Assembly: GCF_051488685.1 (NCBI RefSeq)
Contig: NZ_JBPSEH010000003.1
Span: forward strand, 62,001-126,000
Source of the DNA: Melioribacter sp051488685
GTDB lineage: Bacteria > Bacteroidota > Ignavibacteria > Ignavibacteriales > Melioribacteraceae
DNA: 64,000 bases
Direction of reading: 5' to 3'
The notes beneath the pieces are model-generated. The model was not told the DNA's origin. It ran no database searches and saw only the letters and a program-made list of their open reading frames with translations. Position numbers and translations under genes: made by a program. This document shows, piece after piece, positions 50,279 through 61,000 of this stretch (within the stretch, counting starts at the first letter, position 1; every line of letters begins with the position of its first letter).

Positions 50279-51550
50279 TTATTTTTCCAATAAACTATTA
50301 AATAATGAGCGAGTTTTTGTATTACTAATTATTCTATTAAGTGAAAGAAGCGTTTCAATTGTCGACTCTGCACCCGAGTTCCGATTAACTTTATTAGGTC
50401 CAAGAATGCCGTCGTAGCAAATACCACTATCATAGAAGTACATTTTCGTATTAGCAGGATTGTCCCCAATAAACCACATGGCTGCTTTTACAGCTAATTC
50501 ATAGTAGTATTCCTGACCTGTGAGTTCGCCTGCCAACACGGTTGCATAAATCATTGGTCTTATACCGTAAGCAATTTGAGGAAATCTTTTTACCTCTAGA
50601 ATATTAATTAAATTACCTTTTTTTTCGATCTTAAATTCATTCAAATAACCTTTCTCTATCAGATAAGGATAGAAATTTTTAATTTCATTTAACGCTGCAT
50701 CCAAGAGTCTTTTATCGTTCAAAACTGTATATGCTTTAAGAAGCGCATAAGCCTGGAGATTTCCCCATGCGTGCCAACTACTGTTCCAACTCAAGAAAGC
50801 ATTATATGGAAACATATTATCACTGCCTGCCTGCATTAAGACAATGCCATCAGAATAGCTTTTGATTATTTCTAGAATTTTCGAGTCATTGTTTTTTTTG
50901 TAGTAATTTACTAAAGACAAAATAATTAAGGCAGCTTGGTCGGAAGCATATTCATAAGGCAACCAGACTGGCAGAGCCACCCCGTTTAGGATTACAGTAT
51001 CTCTTTTATTGTTGTAATCTTTTTTAATATTTTTTATTGTTTTTGCAATAGCGCATTCTATTTCATGAGTTAATTGTTTATTCTTAATTTTATCAACTAC
51101 TTCAGTCAAACACCAAAGTGCTCGCCAGCTCCACCAGCTACCGATAGCTTCACTATTTTGATGGCGTTTATTGATAGAGAAGTCATCAAAAATAAAATTG
51201 TAGAAATAACCATTATCCGACTGCATATTGAGAATAAATTTAATTAACCTCTCAACTTTTAACTGGTACTCAACTTTACCAGTGTATTGTGCATATTCAG
51301 AATAAAAAATAACTGCTCTTGCAACATCATCAACACATGCAATCCCTTCGTCCTCATCTCCTACCCATTTATACTCTGGATACTCGCTATAAATATGAAT
51401 AATGCCAACACTATCTCCCATAAAGAAGATGTCCTGATAGAGCTGGTCTAAGTGGAGAGGGTTAACGAAATAACTTCCTTGCTGAGAAAAAGTTATAATA
51501 TTAAAAAATACAAATGTTAGGACCAGCGAATTTTTTATTATTCTTCTCAT
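50279..51550 (-). CDS. Secreted six-hairpin-fold protein, putative glycan-acting enzyme
   Basis: The 423-residue protein has a signal peptide (MRRIIKNSLVLTFVFFNIITFSQQ) and then regularly spaced helices typical of (alpha/alpha)6 barrels: DEGIACVDDVARAVIFYSEY, NSEAIGSWWSWRALWCL, YEYASDQAALIILSLVNYY, WGNLQAYALLKAY and NSGAESTIETLLSL. Aromatic and acidic residues at helix ends suit sugar binding. It sits between two GH130 genes in the cluster. I recognise the fold type, not a defined glycoside hydrolase or lyase family. Its periplasmic location places it before ABC uptake, so it could trim imported oligosaccharides. Confidence 0.75.
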   Translation of the reverse strand: MRRIIKNSLVLTFVFFNIITFSQQGSYFVNPLHLDQLYQDIFFMGDSVGIIHIYSEYPEYKWVGDEDEGIACVDDVARAVIFYSEYAQYTGKVEYQLKVERLIKFILNMQSDNGYFYNFIFDDFSINKRHQNSEAIGSWWSWRALWCLTEVVDKIKNKQLTHEIECAIAKTIKNIKKDYNNKRDTVILNGVALPVWLPYEYASDQAALIILSLVNYYKKNNDSKILEIIKSYSDGIVLMQAGSDNMFPYNAFLSWNSSWHAWGNLQAYALLKAYTVLNDKRLLDAALNEIKNFYPYLIEKGYLNEFKIEKKGNLINILEVKRFPQIAYGIRPMIYATVLAGELTGQEYYYELAVKAAMWFIGDNPANTKMYFYDSGICYDGILGPNKVNRNSGAESTIETLLSLNRIISNTKTRSLFNSLLEK

Positions 51551-51567
51551 TAATATTTTTTTATAAG

Positions 51568-52470
51568 TTATTGACAGAGCGAAATGAGATATTCAGTTGA
51601 AGTTTCTGCCAGACAAATATTAGTATCCGCGCCTGAGTAGTAAATCTTAATTTTGCCATCAGGTTCTTCAATCCAGCCACAAGTAAAAACGACATTAGGA
51701 ACATCGCCTATTCGTTCGTAATCGGTCTCAGGTGATAAGATGGGTTCACGTGTTCTGCCAATAATTTTTCGGGGGTTGTTAAGATCGAGTAGCATTGCGC
51801 TGATTTTATAGAGACTCGATATACCAAAACCACGCACGCCATGATAAAGAAGTAGCCACCCGCTATCTGTTTTAATCGGAGGTGTAGAAAGCCCAATTTT
51901 ATCATTTTCCCAAGTACCTTTAGTTGGTTCTGCTAATAGTTGATAATCTCCCCAATGAATCAAATCGGGACTTTTACTAATCCACATGTCCCTTCTATTT
52001 TCTGCAGAGGGTCTGTCGATTTTCCAGTAATAGCCGTTAATCTTTTCCGGGAAAATTGCACAATCCTTATTAGATGGTTCCGATATTGTGCCGTGTACTT
52101 TAAATGTCTCGAAATCCGTAGTTTCGCTTAGAACCACCAGCGGCATGTACTTTGAGTATCCTGTATAGGTAATAAAATATTTCTCTTCAAGTTTAACTAT
52201 GCGGGCATCTTCTATTCCCCATTCGGTATAAAGGGAATACTCCTTATGATCGGAAGGAGTAAGAATAAGTTTGTCTTCGACTTTGAATTTATAACCGTCG
52301 TTGCTTATTGCTTTTACAAATGATGATCTACCGTTCGGCATTTCGACACGGCAAAGCAACAGATATTGATCCTTATACTTAATTACACCGGGATTAAAGA
52401 TGCTATTTACTTTGAATGGGACGTCATCCTTTGTTATAATAGGATTCTGGGGATATCTAGAAATACTCAT
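51568..52470 (-). CDS. GH130-family mannoside phosphorylase-like protein
   Basis: The 300-residue compact five-bladed propeller has GH130 motifs: FNPGVIKYKDQYLLLCRVE, WGIEDARIVKLEEKYFITYTGYS (EDAR), DCAIFPEKINGYYWKIDRPS, WENDKIGLSTPPIKTDSGWLLLYHGV and DVPNVVFTCGWI. It lacks a signal peptide. Compact members include beta-1,4-mannosyl-N-acetylglucosamine and mannan-oligosaccharide phosphorylases that release alpha-mannose-1-phosphate. It lies 30 bases downstream of the permease gene, so imported substrate would meet it directly. The substrate is inferred from the neighbourhood. Confidence 0.92.
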   Translation of the reverse strand: MSISRYPQNPIITKDDVPFKVNSIFNPGVIKYKDQYLLLCRVEMPNGRSSFVKAISNDGYKFKVEDKLILTPSDHKEYSLYTEWGIEDARIVKLEEKYFITYTGYSKYMPLVVLSETTDFETFKVHGTISEPSNKDCAIFPEKINGYYWKIDRPSAENRRDMWISKSPDLIHWGDYQLLAEPTKGTWENDKIGLSTPPIKTDSGWLLLYHGVRGFGISSLYKISAMLLDLNNPRKIIGRTREPILSPETDYERIGDVPNVVFTCGWIEEPDGKIKIYYSGADTNICLAETSTEYLISLCQ

Positions 52471-52500
52471 ATTAATTTCACCTCTATAATTTCTTTATTA

Positions 52501-53310
52501 TTATTCTTTAAGGCCAGAAGAAGCCATACTCTCTATAAAATATTTTTGAAAGAAAAGGTAGACAATCAAAATCGGTAAGGCTAATAAAGCTGCGGCAGTA
52601 AGTTTCATTCCAAGTTGTGATTCAGCTCTACCTCCTACCGCAAATAGTGTTACCAATTGGGGCATTGTCATCAATTTCTCGTCTCTAACAATAATTAATG
52701 GCCAGAGTACTTCGTTCCAAGAAGTCATAAATGTAATAATTCCAACTGTTATTAAAGCTGGGATTGAATTGGGTATTAAAACACTAAATAAAATTCTGAA
52801 TTCATTGCAACCGTCTATGCGAGCAGCATCAATGAGATCCTGTGGTATAGTCTTGAAATATTGACGAAACATAATAATCGCAAATGAATTCATAAGGTAT
52901 GGAACAATTAATCCGGCATATGAATCTACCCAATTAAATTTTACCATTAAGATATATTGTGGTATAAGGGTTATCTGAAAAGGTAACGTCATAGTAAATA
53001 CTATTATATAGAAAATCAGATTACGTCCTTTGAATTCCAAACGCGACAGCGCATAGCCTACCATCGAACCGAAAAAGAGCACACCCGCAGTAATAATTCC
53101 AGATACAATTAAACTATTTATAAAGGAACGCATTATAGGAATTTTATCAAAAATGAGGACATAGTTACTAAAAGTTAATTGAGAGGGGAACAACACAAGA
53201 CTTCCGATTTCATTTTCAGGGGCTACAGAGGCTGTAAGCATCCAAATAAAAGGAAAGATAAAAATTACTGCGCCTAACAAAAGGATAAGATATAATAGCA
53301 ACTTTTTCAT
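52501..53310 (-). CDS. ABC sugar importer permease, MalG/UgpE type
   Basis: The 269-residue inner-membrane protein has six hydrophobic segments, and the conserved coupling loop EAA-type motif appears as IPQDLIDAARIDGCNEFRIL near residue 160. The opening IFPFIWMLTASVAPENEI is typical of MalG-type carbohydrate permeases (CUT1). It pairs with the MalF-type permease 4 bases upstream. Confidence 0.94.
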   Translation of the reverse strand: MKKLLLYLILLLGAVIFIFPFIWMLTASVAPENEIGSLVLFPSQLTFSNYVLIFDKIPIMRSFINSLIVSGIITAGVLFFGSMVGYALSRLEFKGRNLIFYIIVFTMTLPFQITLIPQYILMVKFNWVDSYAGLIVPYLMNSFAIIMFRQYFKTIPQDLIDAARIDGCNEFRILFSVLIPNSIPALITVGIITFMTSWNEVLWPLIIVRDEKLMTMPQLVTLFAVGGRAESQLGMKLTAAALLALPILIVYLFFQKYFIESMASSGLKE

Positions 53311-53314
53311 AGTT

Positions 53315-54169
53315 TTAATTTTCTTTTTCTAAAAATTTTTTTTGAATAAAAACCACTGCTAATATTAATAAAGCAAAAAACAGACCAAGAGTAGCTGCAT
53401 ACCCCATGTGATAGTAAAAGAATCCTTGTTTATAAATATAAAGAACAGCAGAAAGAGTGCTGTTTAAAGGTCCTCCGCCGGTCATTACATACGGTTCAAT
53501 AAACAGAGAAAAGCCCCCAATAGTAGAAAGTACGACTACCATAAAAATAGTAGGATTAATAATGGGAAGTGTAATCCTGAAAAATTTTTGGAAATGAGAC
53601 GCACCTTCAATATCGGCAGCTTCATAGTATTGTTTCGGAACAGCCTGCAGCCCGACCAAAAACAAAACCACATAAAGTCCTACATTTTTCCATGTAGCCA
53701 TAATTGCTATCGAAGGCATTGCCCAAGCAGGATCAGTTAACCATCCGACCTTAGACAATCCGATTTGTGCAAATAATCGATTAAACAACCCACTTTCGTA
53801 TCCATAAAGTTGCTGCCATAAAATCGTAACAACAACTCCGGAAACAATAACAGGAGTAAAGTAAGCGGCTCTGAAAAATCCCTTTAATTTGATTCTTTGA
53901 TTTAACAATTCTGCCAGGAATAATGCTACTACGATTTGTAATGGAATATGAATTGCTAAAAATATTAATGTATTACTCAATGATTTCCAGAAGAGATGGT
54001 CGCTTATTAGTCTTTTATAATTTGTAAAGCCTGTATATTGCATAGGGCCAATAATATTCCAGTCATGAAAAGTTAAAAAAATAGAAAATCCGATCGGAAA
54101 CGCTATGAACAAAACAAAGAAAATAATGTAAGGTGAAACAAATATGTATGGAATAAATTTTTTCTTCAT
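53315..54169 (-). CDS. ABC sugar importer permease, MalF/UgpA type
   Basis: The 284-residue protein has six membrane segments and the coupling motif PKQYYEAADIEGASHFQKFFRITLP. The N-terminus (YIFVSPYIIFFVLFIAFPIGFS) and GGPLNSTLSAVLYIYKQGF are common in CUT1 importers. It lies 5 bases downstream of the binding-protein gene. With the binding protein, the second permease and the MalK-type ATPase it completes an importer, unusual beside a TonB-dependent receptor in this lineage. Confidence 0.94.
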   Translation of the reverse strand: MKKKFIPYIFVSPYIIFFVLFIAFPIGFSIFLTFHDWNIIGPMQYTGFTNYKRLISDHLFWKSLSNTLIFLAIHIPLQIVVALFLAELLNQRIKLKGFFRAAYFTPVIVSGVVVTILWQQLYGYESGLFNRLFAQIGLSKVGWLTDPAWAMPSIAIMATWKNVGLYVVLFLVGLQAVPKQYYEAADIEGASHFQKFFRITLPIINPTIFMVVVLSTIGGFSLFIEPYVMTGGGPLNSTLSAVLYIYKQGFFYYHMGYAATLGLFFALLILAVVFIQKKFLEKEN

Positions 54170-54174
54170 AAGAA

Positions 54175-55473
54175 TTACCTTAAAAATAAAAGATTAACTG
54201 CATGCTCAGCGTCCTTCAATGCCTGTATGGGAGATTTTTTTCCGTAAATTACGCAGGCTTCATATTCTTGCGATATAATATCAAATACTTCTTTCAGTTT
54301 AGGCGTTTGGTCGGTTCCTTTTACGAATTTTGCTTGCATAGCAAATATTTTCATCCGAGGATTTTCATTAAAGTAATTCTCGAATTTCTTATTCTCCAAC
54401 AGATTTTTTCTTCGCGGTAGCTGATTCGTAATTTTGAGCAACTCGAGGTCGTTTTCTTCCGACAAAAGATAACGAAGAAATTTCCATGCTTTTTCGGGAT
54501 TCGGACAAGTATTAAATATTACAATATTTTTAGGATCGCAATATGTATAGACAGGACCTTTGTGATTGTCTGGTACCGGTATAAAAGTGAAGTCATAACT
54601 AAAGTTTTTTGGTTTAAACTTTTCTGCATGAGCTATTTCCCAGGGACCGGTGAATCTTGTTGCTATTACTCCACTTAGAAAAACATCCTGCCTTGCTGAA
54701 AGTCTCTCTTTCGGGAAATAATTTTTTTGATAAAGGGTTCTCAAGAAAGTAAAGACCTTAAGTGCCGCATCATTATTGAACACAGCTTTATTACTATCAA
54801 TTAATTTACCGCCATTTGAAGCCGCAAGATAAAGCGGGTAGAAATCGAAAAGTCTTTGCCACCACGTTACAATTACTTCTGAATATCCGAACCACCTATC
54901 AATATAACCGTCGCCGTCAGTATCAAGTTGATACTTAGATGCTGCTTCAAAATATTCGGAGTAAGATGAAGGCGGTTTGTTTAATCCTATTGAGCGGATG
55001 ATGTTATTATTATAAATCATCATAATAGGATTAATCTTCCAGGGTATCTGGTATATATGCCCATCTTGCGATCTAACTTCTTCAATAACACTACTGTCGC
55101 ATCTCTGGTAAAGAAAATCCATAAAGCCGTCTAGAGTATCTAGGGGTATCAAAATACCAGCTCTCGCATAATCTTCTACGTCTCCCTCCCACATGTTGGA
55201 ATAGATATCAGGAGTAGTTTTCCCTACGATAGCAGCTAGTATTACTTCCTCGCTTGATTGCCCTTCGGGTACCGGCTGAAACTTCACTTTCATTCCCGGA
55301 TTCATTTTATTCCATTTTTCGACTACTCCTCTGGAAAAAATTATCTCTTCGGTATTATTCGAAGACCAGTAAATAATATTATCCGAAGTATGATTTGCTT
55401 TTCCGCAAGAGACCACTAAATTTACGGCTAAGATGAATAAAATTTTATATAATACTTTTCGGATAACTTTCAT
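54175..55473 (-). CDS. Sugar ABC transporter substrate-binding lipoprotein
   Basis: I choose the ATG at 55473 (MKVIRKVLYKILFILAVNLV). It overlaps the preceding stop (ATGA), and the earlier codons up to 55488 add no signal sequence. The 432-residue product has a lipoprotein signal with lipobox VVSC and a type 1 extracellular solute-binding fold: SSNNTEEIIFSRGVVEKWNKMNPGMKV, GKTTPDIYSNMWEGDVEDY, LSGVIATRFTGPWEIAHAEKF and the later EKAWKFLRYLLSEEND. It is the importer's specificity component, tethered to the inner-membrane face. Confidence 0.94.
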   Translation of the reverse strand: MKVIRKVLYKILFILAVNLVVSCGKANHTSDNIIYWSSNNTEEIIFSRGVVEKWNKMNPGMKVKFQPVPEGQSSEEVILAAIVGKTTPDIYSNMWEGDVEDYARAGILIPLDTLDGFMDFLYQRCDSSVIEEVRSQDGHIYQIPWKINPIMMIYNNNIIRSIGLNKPPSSYSEYFEAASKYQLDTDGDGYIDRWFGYSEVIVTWWQRLFDFYPLYLAASNGGKLIDSNKAVFNNDAALKVFTFLRTLYQKNYFPKERLSARQDVFLSGVIATRFTGPWEIAHAEKFKPKNFSYDFTFIPVPDNHKGPVYTYCDPKNIVIFNTCPNPEKAWKFLRYLLSEENDLELLKITNQLPRRKNLLENKKFENYFNENPRMKIFAMQAKFVKGTDQTPKLKEVFDIISQEYEACVIYGKKSPIQALKDAEHAVNLLFLR

Positions 55474-56975
55474 TGCCATTTCATCCATATGTTATCTATA
55501 GTAGGATATGGAGTTCTTGGAATTAGATTCCCTCTTTTAACAAAATAAAAATCAACAGCTCGGGGATTTTCTTCTTCACTTACCTTTATACTAGCAAGTA
55601 CTTTTTCATCAATGAAAATATCCGTCACCTTTTTGAGTTCATTAATTTTATAAAATAACTTTTTAGTTAATTCCTCTTCTATCATTTCAAGAATTGTTTG
55701 TTCATTTTCTTTTTTATTCTTTGTATTAATTTCGTTGTGTTCCAACATTATTGAATTAATCATCTCCTCTTTTACTTTGCTGAAAACTATTTTGTCTTTC
55801 CACCATTTTATTTGATTTTTCACTTTTGGTATTTCGTAATAACCTTTTTCCAATGCAATTTTGGATAACAAATAATCTCTTGTCATTCTCCAGATAATAC
55901 CTTCGAGCGACTTCGAAAAATTTCCCAAATTACTTTTATCATATTTAATGTACTGTTCTCTAGTTCTATACCAGTTTATAAAATCTTCCAATGTTATCTT
56001 GTAATCTTTTAAATTTACAAGTACCATTTTTTTCAGATTTCCGTCATCTTTTATATTATTTTCCTGTAATGTATTTTTTAATATTTTCTCGAGTTGCCAG
56101 GTTTCAAAAAGATCTTTTGTTAAAGTAAATCTACCGATATGGGTTCTTAAGATTTTGAAAGGGACTCTTTTTATTACAGGATTTTGTGAAAGCATTATTT
56201 TCTTTACGTACTGATTAGATAAATCATCCAGCTTTCTCTTAATTAGTGCTGTTTCTGAATCTTTAAGTAATTTCTGCTGTTCTGTTTCGGATGCAATTAA
56301 TCGATAAGAAAAATTTTTTAATAATATAATATACCAGCCATCTTCAACTCTTATTGGTTTGCTATATTTTCCTATTTGTAATGTATCAATAATTTTACCG
56401 AGGAGTGGATTTTTCATTCCGAGTAAATATCTTGTAGTTTTCAAAGATCTATCCGAAGTTCGAATTGAGTCGTTTAATTGTAGATTATACAAAACTTCAA
56501 AGTTCTTTCCATTTCTAAGTGAATCATAACAATCATTAATATAAGAGCTATCACTTGAATAAAGCCATTGTATTTCTACATCAATTAATTTCTGTTTAGC
56601 AACAGTATCAATTTCCTCTTTACTCAAATTGATTTTCCCTAGAATTTCATGCCTAAACATCTCTTCAGTTGCAATGTCTGCTGCAAAAGCTTCAATATAA
56701 TTTTTGATTTCACTTGTTGTATCGGTTCCGAGTTTATAACCATAAAGTGCAAGAAGTTTTTCTTTAATTAAGTGCTCCAAGAAAATTCTTTTTGAATTTT
56801 TTACTTTTTTATAAAAAGCCGGTCCATATTCATAACAATTAACGAACTCTTCAGCAGTTATATCAATAGTGCCAACCTTTGCAACAATAGAATCATTTAA
56901 TGATAAGCTATCTCCAAAGGTATTAATTGAGAATAGTAATGTTAGTATGGTCAAAATCGTTTTAAATAATTTCAT
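55470..56975 (-). CDS. SurA-like periplasmic foldase (parvulin family, degenerate PPIase domain)
   Basis: The 501-residue protein has a signal peptide (about 1-22), then a SurA_N-like chaperone region (VAKVGTIDITAEEFVNCYEY, FLEHLIKEKLLALYGYKLG). A parvulin-like segment lies at about 150-240 in which LLGMKNPLLGKIIDTLQIGKYSKPIRVEDGWYIILL retains the late strands but lacks the classic HILV opening. A second helical half follows. It is probably a dedicated chaperone for the outer-membrane proteins of this cluster, as an inference from position (between the PorV-like gene and the ABC importer). Catalytic activity is doubtful. Confidence 0.8.
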   Translation of the reverse strand: MKLFKTILTILTLLFSINTFGDSLSLNDSIVAKVGTIDITAEEFVNCYEYGPAFYKKVKNSKRIFLEHLIKEKLLALYGYKLGTDTTSEIKNYIEAFAADIATEEMFRHEILGKINLSKEEIDTVAKQKLIDVEIQWLYSSDSSYINDCYDSLRNGKNFEVLYNLQLNDSIRTSDRSLKTTRYLLGMKNPLLGKIIDTLQIGKYSKPIRVEDGWYIILLKNFSYRLIASETEQQKLLKDSETALIKRKLDDLSNQYVKKIMLSQNPVIKRVPFKILRTHIGRFTLTKDLFETWQLEKILKNTLQENNIKDDGNLKKMVLVNLKDYKITLEDFINWYRTREQYIKYDKSNLGNFSKSLEGIIWRMTRDYLLSKIALEKGYYEIPKVKNQIKWWKDKIVFSKVKEEMINSIMLEHNEINTKNKKENEQTILEMIEEELTKKLFYKINELKKVTDIFIDEKVLASIKVSEEENPRAVDFYFVKRGNLIPRTPYPTIDNIWMKWQ

Positions 56976-56980
56976 ACATT

Positions 56981-58012
56981 TCAGAAGACTAAATTAATAG
57001 AAAACGTATGTACATTTTGTAACCGACCAAAATCTCTGTAAGCGTAATCAAACTTAACATATGCATTAGCAAGAAGTAATTTAGAATTAATTCCGAAACC
57101 AAATGTCAATCCTCCTTCAGAATAACTGTTGAATGCCGATTGATAGCCACCGCGCAAATAAATCAGTTCTTTGAAAGAGGTTTCGAATCCAAAATTCATA
57201 CTTTCATAATCGTTATTTGGATGAATTGCATCAGCAGAAAATGTAAGTCTATAAAATTCATTTTTATAAATATTAGTTGAAATACCTATTTGAAATATTA
57301 ATGGTAGATCCCACGAATCCATTTCAATATTTGTCGGTATTTGGTCATTTGAACCTTCTTTGGTTGGATCAACACTAATGAAATATCTTGCATCACGTCC
57401 AGTCATCTTTAGTGAAGTACCAAAATTGTATATTGTTGCGCCGATTACCATTCCACCAAATAGATCGGTTCTGAACTTTGTACCAGCATCGATAGCAAAA
57501 GCATTAGCAGACATATGCCATATCTTTTGTTGAATATACTTCGCCGTAAAACCAATTGAGAATCTATCTGTCAAATTTCGAGCATAAGATACTCCAACCG
57601 CAATATCTCCTGCACTAAAAAATTCGCCTGTTCCTTCTGGTTTTTCAACAGTTCTCACTTGCATATCATTCATTGAAAGAGAAGTAAAACTTACACCAAT
57701 ATTTCCGATTTCACCAAGAGGGATTATCAGTCCCAAAAAATCAAAATTGGTTTCAGCAATCCATAAGGTATGACTGAATGTTGCTTCATAATTTTTATGG
57801 TTTGAAATTCCTGAAGGATTCCAGTATAATGCCGTAGCATCATTAGCAAAGCTCACATAAGCACCACCCATACCTACAGCAGAAGCACCTACCGGAATTT
57901 CCAAGAATGAAGCTCCTGTTGTACCTGTTTTAGATACACTTTGTGCAGTTAAATTTTTCCCAATTAATAATATTATGCAAGCAAATAAAAATGTGATATA
58001 TAATTTTCTCAT
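56981..58012 (-). CDS. PorV/PorQ-family outer-membrane protein
   Basis: The 343-residue protein has a signal peptide ending near LTAQ and an outer-membrane barrel of the PorV/PorQ (FadL-like) type: the plug-like opening GASFLEIPVGASAVGMGGAYVSFANDATALYWNPSGI, regular beta strands and the terminal aromatic FSINLVF. PorV proteins shuttle cargo for type IX secretion; other family members simply accompany outer-membrane complexes. It sits between the large secreted protein and the foldase in the operon, and the T9SS-tagged protein lies downstream in the same series. Confidence 0.92.
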   Translation of the reverse strand: MRKLYITFLFACIILLIGKNLTAQSVSKTGTTGASFLEIPVGASAVGMGGAYVSFANDATALYWNPSGISNHKNYEATFSHTLWIAETNFDFLGLIIPLGEIGNIGVSFTSLSMNDMQVRTVEKPEGTGEFFSAGDIAVGVSYARNLTDRFSIGFTAKYIQQKIWHMSANAFAIDAGTKFRTDLFGGMVIGATIYNFGTSLKMTGRDARYFISVDPTKEGSNDQIPTNIEMDSWDLPLIFQIGISTNIYKNEFYRLTFSADAIHPNNDYESMNFGFETSFKELIYLRGGYQSAFNSYSEGGLTFGFGINSKLLLANAYVKFDYAYRDFGRLQNVHTFSINLVF

Positions 58013-58028
58013 ATTAGTCCTCGACTTA

Positions 58029-61000
58029 CTACTTAATTACAGCAAATTTGTCGATTTTTTCTCCAATGCCAGGAGCATCCACATGATAAACATACACCCC
58101 ATAAGACAAGCTCATTCCGTCCTTAGTTATAAGATTCCATGCTTCCTGTCCATCATCAATATTACTATTATGTTCAATAGTTTTTACGTGTTTGCCGCTG
58201 ATTGTATATATTCGAATAGTGCATTGTTTAGGGAGATTAATAAAATAAATTAATCTATCCCCTCTGCCCACTTCAACAGTAGCGGGCTCCCACGAAGCTG
58301 CCCCTACATAAGGATTAGGAACTACTGCAATTTTATCTAGATCATTTATTGCTTTTTGCTTATCAAACTGTGGACCCTTTAAAGTAAATTCAAAATATTC
58401 ACCATTTCTAAAAGGCTTTTTAGTTATTAACTTAAAAATATCTCCATACTTGGGTGGAATCTGATTAGATTCAGAAATTGTTGTGTCTTTTATAAGGGTA
58501 ACAGACCATGTGACATGTAAATCTGAAAACGAAGTTGCCGGTTTGCCTGCAGAATCACCAAGAATAATAAATATTGCATCACCTTCATTGAATATTTCGT
58601 CTTGATTTACATCCCGAAAAATAAATTGATAATTCTTACCTTCCGTTACATTTCTTACTATAATGTTTGATTTTATTGGTTTACTAAAACTAGTGGCCGG
58701 GAACGACAAATCCCCCATACCAGGTTCAGTTAATTCGATTTCAAAATCGGCTGGGTAGTCAACACGTTTACTTATGTACGCCGGTGCGAACCTCGAATCA
58801 AAACCAAGTTGTACTATATAGTTGCTGTTACCTTTTTTCCAGCCACTTTTTTCATAATCAATAGTAACTATATTATCATTATTTAATGTAAACGAAAATC
58901 CATCTATAACATTTGACGTTACTACATTTTTATCCATTTTTACGTTAATCAGTGTATCGATAGTCGTATAATCTATTAATCGATAAACAGGAAAAGCCTC
59001 GTTATTATACTTTGAGTCTTCGACAAATTCTATTCTATAAGTATGATTGTCTTTAATAGAATCTGGATCAAGTATTTCAATCTTCAAATTACCCGATGAT
59101 GGCCCGCTCGAAAAATAGTTTGTTACTTCAGGTGGAATATATCCTGCGGCAGGAGGTCTTGGCACTACAACAGCAGTGTTTACATCGGTTGTAATATTTC
59201 CATTGATATCTCTTTTGATAATAGTAGTAGTTTCTGAAGGTGGAATACCTTCGAAAGTCCCTTCTATTGTAGTGGTTGTATATCCCTGATCATAAGCAGC
59301 AACTGCATAATAATATGTTTGTCCATTCTGAACTGTGGAATCTATGTATGAATGTCTTAAACCTGTGTCATCCCCAAGATAAAAATGAGCACCATTAACG
59401 TCAATCGGATGCAATCCTTTAACATCATCAACAAGGTCAAATTGCGCAATTGGTTTTCTAAATGTAGCTTTACCATATGCGTCTGTTATTGTTTTACTTT
59501 CAATGAAATTTGGGTCAGTTGCTCTATAAATACGATATCCTTCAAAATTATATTTTTGATAAAATGCATCGAATGTTTTTTCTGCTCTATCATCCCAATA
59601 AAGTATAACTTTTTTATCGCCTGGAATAACTTTGACAATCGGTTTTTCGGGTGGTTTAGCAAATCGATAGCTTGCATTATAAATTTGTTGAACTGTCTTT
59701 TTTCTTCTAAATAAATCGTCTTTATCAATTCCAAAAATTAATGCCATAGAAAATCGTTGAGTCTCGCCAGTTTCTTTAACTTCACCTGCTTCAACAGAAT
59801 ATTTTTCTCTTCCCCACATATGAAATAAGTAGCTCGAAAAATAATTTGCAAGATTAACACCTACGAGCGATTGACCATGAGGAGTTGGTAGACCTGAGAG
59901 AACAGTCCAGTTTTCCTCATCTCTGTCAAGTTCATATTTATGAACTGGAAAGATTGCAAATCCTGTAAGACCTAATTGATCAGACTCGTCTTTATCTAAA
60001 ATTCCAAAATTCGGTTCACCTTGATCAGGCTTTCCATTGCCTTCAGTACCATCATCGTCTGGACCTTTATACCCTTCGTCAAAAGGGCCAATACCGTCTG
60101 TACCAACGTCGTCATTTAATGCTTCATCTTTATCCCAGACTCCATTACTATTTCGATCATCAAATCCTCTCCAGTTGCTATTTTCATCCGCATCCCAATG
60201 TGGTTTCCAAGAGCGTCCATAGAAGATCTTAAAATTTGTTGTATCTCTACCTGGATCTAATATATAAGGATCTTCAGAAGGAGATGAAATAAAGCGGTTA
60301 GCAATGTTGTTTCTCATTTCATCAGTTAAACCGTCCAAATCGTTATCTTTGCGATCATCGGAGATTCCAGGACTTTCAAGAAATGCATAGCCAGCCATTC
60401 CAACGGGACTCCAATTTCCTGGTGAGCCTGTAGGCACTGTTGACCATGCATATGAAATATCGAGTAAGTCATCATAATCACCTGCATTATTCGATGAGTT
60501 GTCATGACCTCCGATTCCCCAGTCGATATATTGAGCAAAAAGCACTTTTTCATAATCTGTTGTGCTCATGTTGGTAATTTCATAATACCAGAAAATTACG
60601 TCCTCAGCAAGTACTTGAGACCATTGAAAACCTCTTGCTTTAACCTGCATACCCAGGCCACCTCTCTCTGGGTCATCTTTATCGGGTCTGAAGTTATTTT
60701 TAATAATATATTCTCTATCCTCGTTGTCATCAAATACGAAATAAGTTTCAACGTCTGCATTCTTGACACCTTTACCAAAAAATCCATTCCATAAACCATT
60801 CCAGTCAGATGGGCGATCGGGCCACTTAGTAGGCCAGCTTGAAGGAACGTCGCTTCTAGCTGGTATTTCGGAATAAGGAGCTGCGTAACCAGGAAGAGGC
60901 CACCATCCGTAAGTTATCCCCGTTGAAGGATCATAACGTGTAAATTCATAATAATTAGTTTCCAGAGGATGAATAACATTTCCCGCCGGATCGAAAGTCT